29,354 nucleotides of DNA from Methanobacterium sp. (lineage in GTDB: Archaea > Methanobacteriota > Methanobacteria > Methanobacteriales > Methanobacteriaceae). The notes beneath the pieces are model-generated. The model did not search any database. It was not told the DNA's origin and worked only from the letters and a program-made list of their open reading frames with translations. This document shows positions 10,070 through 18,100 of the stretch, piece after piece (the stretch's first letter is position 1; each line of letters opens with the position of its first letter). The stretch is taken from NCBI GenBank assembly GCA_020854975.1, contig JAHKLQ010000103.1:1-29354 (forward strand). The letters run 5' to 3'. Both the position numbers and the translations under genes were made by a program.

Positions 10070-11212
10070 ATGAAGTATGTTAAATGTAAAAAATGCAAAG
10101 GTTATTATATTTTAAAAGAAGGAGAATATGCTGATGAATTTGGAAATTGTCAGTGTGGGGGAGAATTAGAGTATATAGAAACTCACAGTGAAAACTTGGA
10201 TAAAAAACCAGAGAAACATGAAGAAAAAACTGATGAAATTAATGGTGGTTATCTTCTCTGCCATGACTGCCATGGTTATTATGTATTACAAAAAGGGGAA
10301 TTTCTGGATGATTTTTTAAACTGTCAGTGTGGAGGAAACTTGGAGTACATCAAAACCCATCAGGAGGTGTTGGATAAAGTTTCTCCAGAAGGAAAGGAAG
10401 ATAAAAATGATGACTATGATTATCTCAACAACCAGGGATTATCCCTTTATCATGAGCAAAAATATTCTGAAGCAATAAAACTTTATGATAATGCCCTGAA
10501 AATAAATCCTGATTTTCCAGAAGCCCTGAACAATAAGGGTAACGCCACTATCCAAGTTATAAAAAATATGAAATCTATGGATAAAATTAAAGGATATAAA
10601 AAGGCTCTTTCCTGTTATAATAAAGCATTAGAACTTGAACCTTCTAATCTAGATATTTTAAACAATAAAGCACTGGCATTGGCTTATCTGGGTGATTATG
10701 AAAATTCTTATAAAATATTAAATCAGGTGGTGCAGGACAATCCCTCAGACCTGGGAAGCAAAATTAAAATGAAAAAGGTTTCAGAAATTATTGTTGAAGA
10801 GTTCACAGACAAAGGTTATGATAAATTAATAAATGGTAATTATACTGAGGCTATAAAGTATTTTAATAAAATATTGGAAATTAAACCTGATAATATTGAT
10901 GTTCTGATGTATAAAGGTGGAGCATTATTTGCCACTAGAAATTACCAGGAAGCTATTAAATGCTTTGATGTGGTGATATACACCAGATCTGATAACTCCA
11001 TTGCATGGTTCAGTAAAGGGGAAACTCTGGAAAGGTTAAAAAATTACAAAGAAGCTGAAAAGTGTTTCCGGAAGGTGATGGAAATTGTATCCAAACGCAG
11101 GGGTAATCTCCCGGCAGAAAGCATTTCACCCATACTGAATATGGATCTAGTGGCAGATACCCAGAAACATATAAAAAAATGTAGAGAAACATTTGAACCC
11201 AAAGAAAAATAG
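10070..11212 (+). CDS. Zinc-ribbon (two copies) and TPR protein
   Basis: The first 100 residues hold two copies of a short zinc-binding module: C-x2-C-x-GYY-x-L, an acidic loop, then CQCGG-x-LEYI, at about residues 4-36 and 62-95. From about residue 115 tetratricopeptide repeats follow, seen as YSEAIKLYDNALKINPDFPEALNNKGN, a block around YKKALSCYNKALELEPSN, and later YTEAIKYFNKILEIKPDN and YQEAIKCF. No signal peptide or membrane helix is present, so the protein is probably a cytosolic adaptor. The same zinc module is found at the start of the membrane protein at 19277. The gene has its own AAGGGGAT ribosome site and converges on the methylase gene with only three bases between the two stops. 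Confidence 0.82.
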   Translation: MKYVKCKKCKGYYILKEGEYADEFGNCQCGGELEYIETHSENLDKKPEKHEEKTDEINGGYLLCHDCHGYYVLQKGEFLDDFLNCQCGGNLEYIKTHQEVLDKVSPEGKEDKNDDYDYLNNQGLSLYHEQKYSEAIKLYDNALKINPDFPEALNNKGNATIQVIKNMKSMDKIKGYKKALSCYNKALELEPSNLDILNNKALALAYLGDYENSYKILNQVVQDNPSDLGSKIKMKKVSEIIVEEFTDKGYDKLINGNYTEAIKYFNKILEIKPDNIDVLMYKGGALFATRNYQEAIKCFDVVIYTRSDNSIAWFSKGETLERLKNYKEAEKCFRKVMEIVSKRRGNLPAESISPILNMDLVADTQKHIKKCRETFEPKEK

Positions 11213-11215
11213 ATA

Positions 11216-13831
11216 TCAAATAAAAGAATCTCTTACACTTTCTTGAGAATATTCCCTAAAGTTCATTATTCCCTCTGCCAGGTCTTTTTCCAAATCCTTA
11301 TGTTCAATATGAGTAAGGGCAGTGAGGATGTTACATATTATATCTGGATGTTTATGAAGGAAAGATCGCACTTTTTCCAGTCCCACCATCTCATAAAGAT
11401 TCAAGGCTATATGAGCAGCGTCAATCTGATATTGAATGTTTATATCAAACCTTTCATAAAATTTAAGGATTTTCAATCCCCTCTTTCTACCCTTTTTAAT
11501 TATCTTGATAAATCCTGCCTTTTTTAACTCTTTCAGATCTATATCCATAGCCTCCAATATTAAATTGGCAGTGTCCAGAGACATTCCATCGAGTCCATAT
11601 AACCTGCAGAATAAGTAAAATCTGGTAGGATCATCCAATTTTCCATAGTCCTGGACAAATTGATTAAGAACCCATTGAATGATCTGGTGCTGGGAGAAAC
11701 CCAGTACAGGTTTTAAGTTGATATCTTCAGTCAGGTTAATCCCAGGAACTTCTCCATTATTTTCCCATTGGAGTTTTTTTCCATTGTCATTATTGACAGT
11801 GTTCGATTCCTCTCTGTTTTTAGCATTATCAATGGTGATCATGTTATCCTGGATTAACACACTGAGTAGGGATCCCATTAAGGAAACAGTGAGATCTGTT
11901 CCCCGCAGACCCTGATCCCACAATTCAGGGATGCGTTTTTCCAAGTGAGAGTTGATATCCTGCTTCTTCCAGGATGTTTCAGGGTTCATCTTCCTGACCA
12001 CCACTATCAGGGAGGATTCAAGGGAAGCATAATCCTGGAGTATTGGATTTATAGGTTGCTGGGTATAAAAAGGCCATAACGCCGTGACCTGGAACCCTGA
12101 TTTAATTAAAGTGTTTATCAGATATTCCCATGACTTTAGTGACTGATTGGCAAAATAAATAACCATTAATCCATCATCTTCCAGTAGCAAATGGAGTTTT
12201 AAGAAAGATTGATGGAATAAATGCTCAAAGTAGGTAGAGGTTCTCATCCCACTGGTGGTGGAGAGATCCTGGGTTTTTGGTGATTCAGAGGGCAGATCCA
12301 TATACTGGTTGAGAACTGATCTTTCAAAAACATAAAAAAAATCACCCATCTCTGCATATTGCACATCATCTTGGTAAGGGATATCAGTAACAATTAAAGG
12401 TGTCTTATAATTTGATTCCAGAACAGATCTGTTATCAGTCTTCAAATAATCAGGGGAGGAATGGTTTAAATTTTTCGGTAAATGGTTAAAAGAGTACTCC
12501 AAACCCTTCAAAATCTCGTCCTTAATAACAAACAGACTACCTGAACTTAAAACAAAGGGATTGGTTTCAGTGTGATCCCATAGTAATGGAATTCCCTCCT
12601 GTGAAACTGTTCCCATGATGTTTTCATGTTTTCGGTTGTATCTGGCTGACCTGCAGTTGCGGTTAATATGTTTACCCACCATAAATGCCAGATAGGTGAG
12701 TATAGCCCCCCGGTAATTATCATCATTTAGAGAGTCTGCATATTCTCTGATGGATTCAATGAGTGTGCTAAATAGGATTTTCTCCCGGGGGTTCAGGAGT
12801 TTGTGCCAGTATTTAAGATAGGGTTGAGCATGAGTTTTCCCTTCAATTTCCTCAGGAATTTCATCCAGAGGGATTAGATCCTGAATATGTATAAAATCAT
12901 CAATATCCTTACCTATTATTCTAGCCTCTTCCACGGCCTTTAAATCCTCACTGGTGGGTAAAGAATATTCTTTTCCATTTTTTCCCAGGGTCACAGTGGC
13001 CATGAGCATTTCATCCTCATTTTTTAATATTTCACGGAGGAGATAATCACCACTCATGGTTTCTTTGCATTTAAGGCAGTGAGCTTCTCCCCCTGATATG
13101 TTACCAGGTGGAGGTGTTCCCTCAGTTTCAATACTTAAATGTATTTTATCTTCAGAAAGGGTGGGTTCTAAGTATAATCTCTTTTTTTGACGTTTAACCA
13201 GCCACCACTGACTCATAAGGGGGTTTTGAAATCCACACTCTGGACACCGGACCACCCAGGCATAAAGATACGTCACTGTGTCTTGCTGATTGTTCTGGGG
13301 ATAAAACTCTTTCAGGGAATCATATGCATGGTCAATTATCCCGGTCATGGCCTCATCCACATCCAACCATAACTTCTTACTGTACCGGGCAGGGTACTTG
13401 ATGGTGGCATTCTGGATTAACGAGGCCAGGGGACTGTAATCACTGGCCATGACATCACATCCCATTCTAAGAGATTCAAAGGGGATTGATCCACCTCCAC
13501 TGAAAGGATCCATAATCAGGGGCCTATCCCTCCCCCACTCTTTCCCATAAACTCCTTTCAGGGATCTTAATTCTTCAGGGGTTAAATCATAATTATAAGC
13601 TCTCTGATTAGGATTTTCTAAACCCATCAATGCCTTGAATTCCAGGAGAGGGAATTCTTCGGGTAGGAGTGCTGCCAGGACCATAGCCCGGGAGAGAGTT
13701 AAGGGTGTTCTATTCCACCAGTGATGTATACCAAAAAGTGGGGGACGACCATCTTTTTCTTTTTGGGTTTCTTTGCTGATGGCTTCCACTGGAAAAATGT
13801 TTTCAATGAATCTTTTCTTTATTTTACTCAT
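11216..13831 (-). CDS. DUF1156 family DNA methyltransferase
   Basis: I chose the ATG at 13831 over that at 13843 because GGGAG sits five bases before it; this gives 871 residues. Numbered from the upstream Met, the N-terminus has the DUF1156 signature (FPVEAIS, HWWNRTPLTLSRA) and SAM motif I, MDPFSGGGS (111-119). A four-cysteine zinc knuckle (C200, C203, C256, C259) is inserted. RYNRKHENIMG and TETNPF follow, then the catalytic block TDIPYQDDVQYAEMGDFFYV (486-505). Relatives usually have DPPY here; this protein has DIPY. DUF1156 proteins are adenine-type DNA methylases often linked to defence helicases and nucleases in archaea; here the helicase and nuclease are 9-14 kb away on the same strand. 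Target sequence unknown. Confidence 0.88.
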   Translation of the reverse strand: MSKIKKRFIENIFPVEAISKETQKEKDGRPPLFGIHHWWNRTPLTLSRAMVLAALLPEEFPLLEFKALMGLENPNQRAYNYDLTPEELRSLKGVYGKEWGRDRPLIMDPFSGGGSIPFESLRMGCDVMASDYSPLASLIQNATIKYPARYSKKLWLDVDEAMTGIIDHAYDSLKEFYPQNNQQDTVTYLYAWVVRCPECGFQNPLMSQWWLVKRQKKRLYLEPTLSEDKIHLSIETEGTPPPGNISGGEAHCLKCKETMSGDYLLREILKNEDEMLMATVTLGKNGKEYSLPTSEDLKAVEEARIIGKDIDDFIHIQDLIPLDEIPEEIEGKTHAQPYLKYWHKLLNPREKILFSTLIESIREYADSLNDDNYRGAILTYLAFMVGKHINRNCRSARYNRKHENIMGTVSQEGIPLLWDHTETNPFVLSSGSLFVIKDEILKGLEYSFNHLPKNLNHSSPDYLKTDNRSVLESNYKTPLIVTDIPYQDDVQYAEMGDFFYVFERSVLNQYMDLPSESPKTQDLSTTSGMRTSTYFEHLFHQSFLKLHLLLEDDGLMVIYFANQSLKSWEYLINTLIKSGFQVTALWPFYTQQPINPILQDYASLESSLIVVVRKMNPETSWKKQDINSHLEKRIPELWDQGLRGTDLTVSLMGSLLSVLIQDNMITIDNAKNREESNTVNNDNGKKLQWENNGEVPGINLTEDINLKPVLGFSQHQIIQWVLNQFVQDYGKLDDPTRFYLFCRLYGLDGMSLDTANLILEAMDIDLKELKKAGFIKIIKKGRKRGLKILKFYERFDINIQYQIDAAHIALNLYEMVGLEKVRSFLHKHPDIICNILTALTHIEHKDLEKDLAEGIMNFREYSQESVRDSFI

Positions 13832-13876
13832 GGAAACTCCCATAGATCAAAATTTATAACTCCTCATTTCCCTAGC

Positions 13877-13952
13877 TAAAATAATATATATGTATTACTA
13901 TTTCATAATTACATAAAATTGTTATGGATATTTTCATCTTAAAATAGGAATC
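13877..13952 (-). promoter_or_regulatory. Upstream region of the methylase, similar to that of the UvrD gene
   Basis: Three blocks recur upstream of the helicase in the same order. Plus-strand TAAAATAATAT is at 13877-13887 (27355-27365 there). TTACATAAAATTGTT is at 13909-13923 (27388-27402), followed in both by a purine and TGGA. AAAATAGGAATC is at 13941-13952 (27424-27434, one base shorter). Spacings differ by one to four bases. It probably contains the promoter and perhaps a shared operator. Confidence 0.5.
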
Positions 13953-14008
13953 TTTACAATGGCTTGAAATCCTCACAATTTGTCCTGAATAGAGTAATGA
14001 AAGTTTTA

Positions 14009-14175
14009 TACCGGGCATCACTGCATTTAATTCAATATTATCTGTACCATATATCACTGTAATTTAATTCCATATTATTCTCGTTACCGTGTAGTGCTGT
14101 AATTTTATTATCTTTACCGTGCAGCGCTGTAATTTAATTCCTTGTTACTATTACTGTGCATCACTAATTCTTTAT
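14009..14175. repeat. Degenerate tandem repeats of 30-40 bases
   Basis: About five copies of a unit like TACCGTGCATCACTGTAATT, followed by TAATTCC and a TATTA stretch, begin near 14009, 14045, 14085, 14115 and 14152. They lie between the methylase promoter and the 3' end of the membrane hydrolase gene. The rest of 13832-14187 is AT-rich and shows no gene. Confidence 0.6.
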
Positions 14176-14187
14176 TACGGTCTAGTT

Positions 14188-14811
14188 TCAAATATCATCC
14201 ACTAAAATTGTTGTTTCATTTTCACTAACTTTTTTGACTGTTATTTTTTTATTAACGCCTTGATCAAGCTCAAAGTTAAGATTAAAATTGTTTTTAACGA
14301 CATCGTTGTTGGAGCTGTTTTGGGTGTCTTGGCTGGCTGCAAACACTAAATTTTGTTCTTCACTATTTCCCCAAAAAGATCCAATATTGGTTGTGAAGAG
14401 TAAAACAGGGACTAAAAGGAGTAATATGAATATGAATGCTGCTTTTTCCTGATTTGTACCTGTTTTTATTCTTCTTTTTCTATTAAAACAGACGAAATCC
14501 GTGTCCTGTAGGGGATATAACAGGGGACAACCATGGGTGGTCAGGATATCCAGGAAGATATGAGAGAGGAAACCTATTATTATTGCAACTGCGATGGGTA
14601 GATCCCAGAAGCCTATGATGGTAAATGGAATTAACCAGAAGATTGAATGACCTATGCCCCTGTGTTTTCCGGTTAATTTGTCTATGATGTCAGGGAATAC
14701 AGAGATCCAACCTGCGAAGAATATTCCTATTAGTAAGTTGGAGAAATTTGTTAGATAGGCGAAGGTGAGGAATAAAAGAATGGCACCTGCAATGTGGGTG
14801 TAGTCTCTCAT
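14188..14811 (-). CDS. Membrane-bound metal-dependent hydrolase (YdjM/DUF457 family)
   Basis: A 207-residue protein. The first 100 residues match the YdjM-type membrane hydrolases (PF04307): [24 protein letters not shown] with conserved Asp and His residues, then [22 protein letters not shown], whose His and Asp complete the likely metal site. Several helices are visible in this half and another at about 120-142; the last 60 residues are a soluble tail rich in Asn and Lys. The substrate of this family is not firmly known. The start overlaps the end of the upstream gene by four bases (ATGA), so the two proteins are made together and may act together at the membrane. Confidence 0.82.
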   Translation of the reverse strand: MRDYTHIAGAILLFLTFAYLTNFSNLLIGIFFAGWISVFPDIIDKLTGKHRGIGHSIFWLIPFTIIGFWDLPIAVAIIIGFLSHIFLDILTTHGCPLLYPLQDTDFVCFNRKRRIKTGTNQEKAAFIFILLLLVPVLLFTTNIGSFWGNSEEQNLVFAASQDTQNSSNNDVVKNNFNLNFELDQGVNKKITVKKVSENETTILVDDI

Positions 14812-15422
14812 GATCGTCCCCCGGTATACATTAAAGTTCTGAATATTAGGAATGCAAACCAGGCTCCTCCAATTAATAGAGATGCCATGGAACAGGAAAA
14901 TGATGTTTTCATGTAAATAAAAAAGCAGTAAACACTTATAATGGCATAGACTATGTAAGTGATATTAATTTCATTGGTGGTATTTTCAACTTTGTATTCT
15001 TCTTCATTAATTAGTTTAAATGTTTTTAAAAATAAATAAACATCTGGTTTGAATGTTTTTACTATACTGAAACTACAGATAAAATGAATATTTTCCCTGC
15101 TGTTTAGATACTGGTATATCTGTAAGGATCTCTCGGTTAGTCGTTCAAAGTGGTTGAAGAGTATTATTAGGGTTGTGGATTTTAATTCGTCTATCAGTAG
15201 TTTTGTGAGTTCGGTTATGGCTAAACGATTTAAATGTGTCTTACTATAACCAGATATGAAGTTTATTGAATCTACTAATCTTATCTTGATAGGTAAGGGT
15301 TCATTGTAGTATATACATAGGTAATCTTTTTTTAATTCTTTAAAACAATCGTAAACATTTTTCTTATAGAACATTAAGTTCTTTCCATTTCCGATATTCT
15401 CTTTTATATGTATTAAATTCAT
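14808..15422 (-). CDS. Probable inactive AAA-like ATPase with C-terminal membrane helices
   Basis: A 204-residue protein without a confident family match. The first two thirds look like a small AAA-type NTPase: [24 protein letters not shown] resembles a Walker B strand and helix, and IHFICSFS a sensor-1 strand. The Walker B acid is Asn, however, and the place where a P-loop should stand reads [13 protein letters not shown], without the glycines or GK[ST]. I therefore infer a pseudo-ATPase. Two hydrophobic helices (about 152-172 and 178-197) anchor the C-terminus. It overlaps the membrane hydrolase gene by four bases. Upstream are AGTAT pentamers ten bases apart (15461 and 15471) and a pair of 44-base direct repeats. 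Confidence 0.6.
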   Translation of the reverse strand: MNLIHIKENIGNGKNLMFYKKNVYDCFKELKKDYLCIYYNEPLPIKIRLVDSINFISGYSKTHLNRLAITELTKLLIDELKSTTLIILFNHFERLTERSLQIYQYLNSRENIHFICSFSIVKTFKPDVYLFLKTFKLINEEEYKVENTTNEINITYIVYAIISVYCFFIYMKTSFSCSMASLLIGGAWFAFLIFRTLMYTGGRS

Positions 15423-15480
15423 ACTACATTATATGATTTTACTAATATAAATAGAGATGTAGTATGATGCAGTATTTAGT

Positions 15481-15577
15481 AGATTGATCCTTTTGATCTT
15501 TCAAGTGCATATAAGGGATAATTATGGATTAGCAGATTGATCCATTTGATTTTTCAAGTGAGTATAATGAATAATTA
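15481..15577. repeat. Two 44-base direct repeats with 53-base period
   Basis: Copies at 15481-15524 and 15534-15577 both begin AGATTGATCC, continue with TTTGAT, TTTTCAAGTG or TTTCAAGTG, and end ATAATTA. They lie between the RHH gene and the promoter of the pseudo-ATPase gene. They could be operator sites or a remnant of a duplication. Confidence 0.65.
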
Positions 15578-15710
15578 GTAAGAAATAATTAGGGTAATGA
15601 TTAATTGGGGAATAATAAGGTAAAATGAACTAAAATTGAAAATTATAATCTAAGGAAAAATAAAATAAGGAATAAGAAATAATGAAGTAAGGAATAATGG
15701 AATAAAAGAT

Positions 15711-15851
15711 TTATTGATCCTTATGTTGGTTTATATATTCTTTGATTGCGTCTTGTAAACCTTTTGTTCTAGAATTATATCCATTTTCTTTTAAAACTTC
15801 GTCAAACTCATGTACTAGTTTCAGTGGTAATGTTGCACTAATTTTATACAT
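15711..15851 (-). CDS. Ribbon-helix-helix DNA-binding microprotein
   Basis: A 46-residue protein, found by reading the minus strand directly. It begins MYKISATLPLKLVHEFDEVL, a short beta strand and a first helix as in CopG/Arc-type ribbon-helix-helix proteins, then NGYNSRTKGLQDAIKEYI, which fits the turn and second helix of the fold. The start is supported by an AAGGAGGG ribosome site about eight bases before the ATG. These proteins act as dimeric repressors, often of their own gene or of a toxin-antitoxin pair. A perfect 16-base palindrome around its own TATA box is the obvious candidate operator. The downstream genes on the same strand (pseudo-ATPase and hydrolase) may be further targets. 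No toxin is seen beside it. Confidence 0.8.
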   Translation of the reverse strand: MYKISATLPLKLVHEFDEVLKENGYNSRTKGLQDAIKEYINQHKDQ

Positions 15852-15888
15852 AGATCATACCCTCCTTATTATTATCATAATTGAACTT

Positions 15889-15904
15889 AGTATTATATAA
15901 TACT
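15889..15904 (-). promoter_or_regulatory. Perfect palindrome over the RHH gene TATA box
   Basis: AGTATTATATAATACT is a perfect 16-base inverted repeat 38 bases before the RHH start codon, and its centre (TTATATAA) reads as a TATA box. Binding here would block TBP, as expected for an autorepressor. Confidence 0.65.
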
Positions 15905-16110
15905 TGTGATCTATATTATTATTACAACTGAGTTTGAATTGTTTTAAAAAAAAGATGTTTTTAGTTTTCATCTGAAAAATAGGGTAAATAAATCCTGAAA
16001 GATATGGAAGAACCCTATCAATTTCCAGAATAAAAAGAGAGAAAAAAAGCCAAATTCAATATTAATAAATATTATTCATTACTAAGCGGAATTGGGTATT
16101 ATATGAACTG

Positions 16111-16704
16111 TTAAATTATAGCAAGTTCGCCTGCACTGGTAATATTCAAGGAGTTTTCATCTATTAAACCCATTTCCCGGAGTTCTCTTATGTGGTTGTA
16201 GGTCATTCCACGGCTTATGCCGATCTTGGTGGACAGGTTCTTGACATTGTTTTCTCCTGTGTGAATTTCTTCCAAGATAATCCTCTTGGTACGGGATATT
16301 CCAAAGTTGAGGATGGGTAATTCTATTATGTTTTTATCTTCTTCAGTGATGTAGACGATTTTCTCAACCATGTCTTGACGGGCGTAACATCCGAATAAGG
16401 CACCTAGGGCCTGTGGTTTCCTGCCACCACTGATGTTAACCACTATTTTTCCACCATGTGCATACTCTTCTTCAATGATATCTGCAGTGTCACGGGCAAT
16501 CATCACTACGTTGTAGATACTGGTAGGTCGGGATTCAATGGTGAGAACTTTACCCACAGTTTCCTGTAGCATACGCTCGGATTCTTTGATCTTGTCTGGA
16601 GCATCTTCTTCTCTTAGAAGGATAACCTTGTTGGGAGAGAATTGAGTAATGCAGGACATCACTGGCTCCAAAGAGTATATGGTTGATATTAATATGTTTT
16701 CCAT
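16111..16704 (-). CDS. csa3: Csa3-type CARF and HTH transcriptional regulator
   Basis: A 197-residue, two-domain protein. Residues 1-135 form a CARF-type Rossmann fold: [15 protein letters not shown] as first strand and loop, and [16 protein letters not shown] (88-103) as the conserved ligand-binding turn. Residues about 137-195 form a winged helix: [37 protein letters not shown], then a short wing. Csa3 proteins are thought to sense cyclic oligonucleotides made during CRISPR type I/III responses and to regulate cas genes or leader transcription. No CRISPR array or other cas gene is visible in this window, so it may regulate neighbouring genes. It is divergent from the DUF4064 gene, with a perfect palindrome between them. 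Confidence 0.87.
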   Translation of the reverse strand: MENILISTIYSLEPVMSCITQFSPNKVILLREEDAPDKIKESERMLQETVGKVLTIESRPTSIYNVVMIARDTADIIEEEYAHGGKIVVNISGGRKPQALGALFGCYARQDMVEKIVYITEEDKNIIELPILNFGISRTKRIILEEIHTGENNVKNLSTKIGISRGMTYNHIRELREMGLIDENSLNITSAGELAII

Positions 16705-16880
16705 TTTACCACTTTAGAGATATTTTTATGGGTTTTTCCTTGATTAATTAGTATAATTCTCCTTTAACCTATATATTAGTGTTTTGATGCTGATCAGAAT
16801 ATTTACATGGTTAACTGTATTCTTTTTTATTTAATATGCATGGTTTACTATTGTGTTGTAAGTATATAATCTATTTTGTG

Positions 16881-16899
16881 AATGTTAAACATTAACATT
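16881..16899 (+). promoter_or_regulatory. Perfect inverted repeat before the DUF4064 gene TATA box
   Basis: AATGTTAA and TTAACATT are separated by ACA, a perfect 8-base inverted repeat. It abuts TTTATATAT (about 16898-16906), the likely TATA box of the plus-strand gene, and lies about 180 bases from the csa3 start. It is a good operator candidate, possibly for the CARF regulator. Confidence 0.55.
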
Positions 16900-16971
16900 T
16901 ATATATGATGACAATAATATGAATGGTATGTGCCACTAAGATGGGTTTTAATATTGTAGGGAGTTATGGAT

Positions 16972-17298
16972 ATGGAAGAAGAAATTACTACACAAATGGG
17001 AAAAACAAGGAAAGAAAGGTCTAGAACCCTGGAACTAGCCTTAGGTATTGTTGGTGGAATATTCGGTTTATTGGGAGGTATTTTTGCATTAATTTTTATC
17101 CCTGAATTAGGATTTAGTGCAATATTAGCTTCAGTTATTGGAATTTTTGGAGCGATATACGTTACTAAAAATAGCAAATGGGGAGGAATAATATTAGTGA
17201 TAAGTTCTATCTGGTTGTTAATAAGTATCTCTTATTTTGGAGTCTTAGGATTTATATTACTAATCATTGCAGGCTTGGTAGCTATGTTCAGGAAATAA
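16972..17298 (+). CDS. DUF4064-like small membrane protein
   Basis: A protein of 108 residues when started at the second ATG (16972), eight bases after AGGGAG; the ATG at 16966 is only two bases from that site. A charged N-terminus (EEEITTQMGKTRKERSR) is followed by Gly/Ile-rich hydrophobic helices at about 22-45, 48-65, 70-88 and a final one ending in FRK. This arrangement is that of DUF4064 membrane proteins. Function unknown. The lipoprotein gene follows 39 bases downstream and is probably in the same transcript. The palindrome upstream suggests regulated expression. Confidence 0.68.
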   Translation: MEEEITTQMGKTRKERSRTLELALGIVGGIFGLLGGIFALIFIPELGFSAILASVIGIFGAIYVTKNSKWGGIILVISSIWLLISISYFGVLGFILLIIAGLVAMFRK

Positions 17299-17337
17299 TT
17301 TCATTTTCTATGATGGAAATAATAAGGAGGTATGTAA

Positions 17338-17745
17338 TTGAAGAAAATAGGTTTAATAATGGTAGTATTGGCTATACTTTCAGTTGTAGCCATAAGTGGT
17401 TGTACAAGTTCAGGAGATAAGAATTCAATCAATGTTACCAATCTTCAAGTGTCAAATGAAGGTTATGGTATGTATTATGTGACCTGTGATATTGTGCCTA
17501 ATCAGGATATAAGTTATCTGGAAATGGTGCTGGTATGGTATGATTCCAGTGGTGCAGTTATAGATCGTACTCCTCTTGCATGGAATATTAACGATGCAAA
17601 AGCAGGGCAAACCATAAAAGCAAGAGGTATGGCATCATTGTATGAAAAAGGAGCACCGGCTAAAGTTGAAGTTTTACTCTTTGATTCTAGCTTTTCCGGT
17701 GGAAGTGATGAAGGAAATATATTCCACCAAACTATACCTGTATAA
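17338..17745 (+). CDS. Small lipoprotein with FxLYD-like beta domain
   Basis: A TTG start, seven bases after AAGGAGGT, gives 135 residues. The N-terminus is a lipoprotein signal (KKIGLIMVVLAILSVVAISGC) with the lipobox ISGC. The mature domain, about 105 residues, reads as a beta sandwich: INVTNLQVSNEG, YYVTCDIVPNQDISYLEMVLVWYDSSG, KAGQTIKARG and a final VEVLLFDSSF. This order of strands resembles FxLYD-type domains that sit on the cell surface, but the family assignment is tentative. It follows the DUF4064 gene and is likely in the same operon. Confidence 0.7.
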   Translation: MKKIGLIMVVLAILSVVAISGCTSSGDKNSINVTNLQVSNEGYGMYYVTCDIVPNQDISYLEMVLVWYDSSGAVIDRTPLAWNINDAKAGQTIKARGMASLYEKGAPAKVEVLLFDSSFSGGSDEGNIFHQTIPV

Positions 17746-17843
17746 TTTTCAGGTCATATCCACTTTTTATTTTTTTTTTGATTGGTTTAATGAATGAAGA
17801 TGAAGGAATGTTCTAAATCTTTTATAAGGATAACGATGATGGA

Positions 17844-17958
17844 ATGGTACGATTTTGTGGTAATTGTAGTTGCAGATGGGAAAATAATAACTAGGAACTT
17901 AAAGATGAAGCTAGAGTCCTGTGTTTGTGCCGTTTGTCAAGTGGTTACATCTGTATGA
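17844..17958 (+). pseudogene. Possible remnant of a small zinc-ribbon gene
   Basis: An ATG at 17844 opens MVRFCGNCSCRWENNN and stops at TAG (17892). Past that stop the same frame reads ELKDEARV. After a one-base shift it continues SCVCAVCQVVTSV and ends at 17956-17958. Two cysteine knuckles in the right order suggest a decayed 35-40-residue zinc ribbon. The evidence is weak. The remainder of 17746-18100 contains an AT-rich stretch and a short segment of higher G+C near 18000-18040 that I cannot assign. Confidence 0.3.
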
Positions 17959-18100
17959 TATTCTTCTAGATATAGACGGATCTTATCTTTATTTGATATA
18001 GCGATAGGTGGAGAAATCGACGGCACCGAAATGGGGTGTTAATTTAAATATTCCAATAATTCATCTTACTGGAAGAAAATAATGAGGAGTAGTGGTTTAA

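Noticed and set aside
13872..14057. 61-codon minus-strand frame between methylase and membrane hydrolase
   Set aside because: It lies over the promoter-like blocks and the degenerate tandem repeats, has no ribosome site, and shows no protein-like pattern.
14009..15577. Repeats that might be a CRISPR array
   Set aside because: Units are degenerate, with variable period and no unique spacers of constant length; the pair at 15481 has only two copies.
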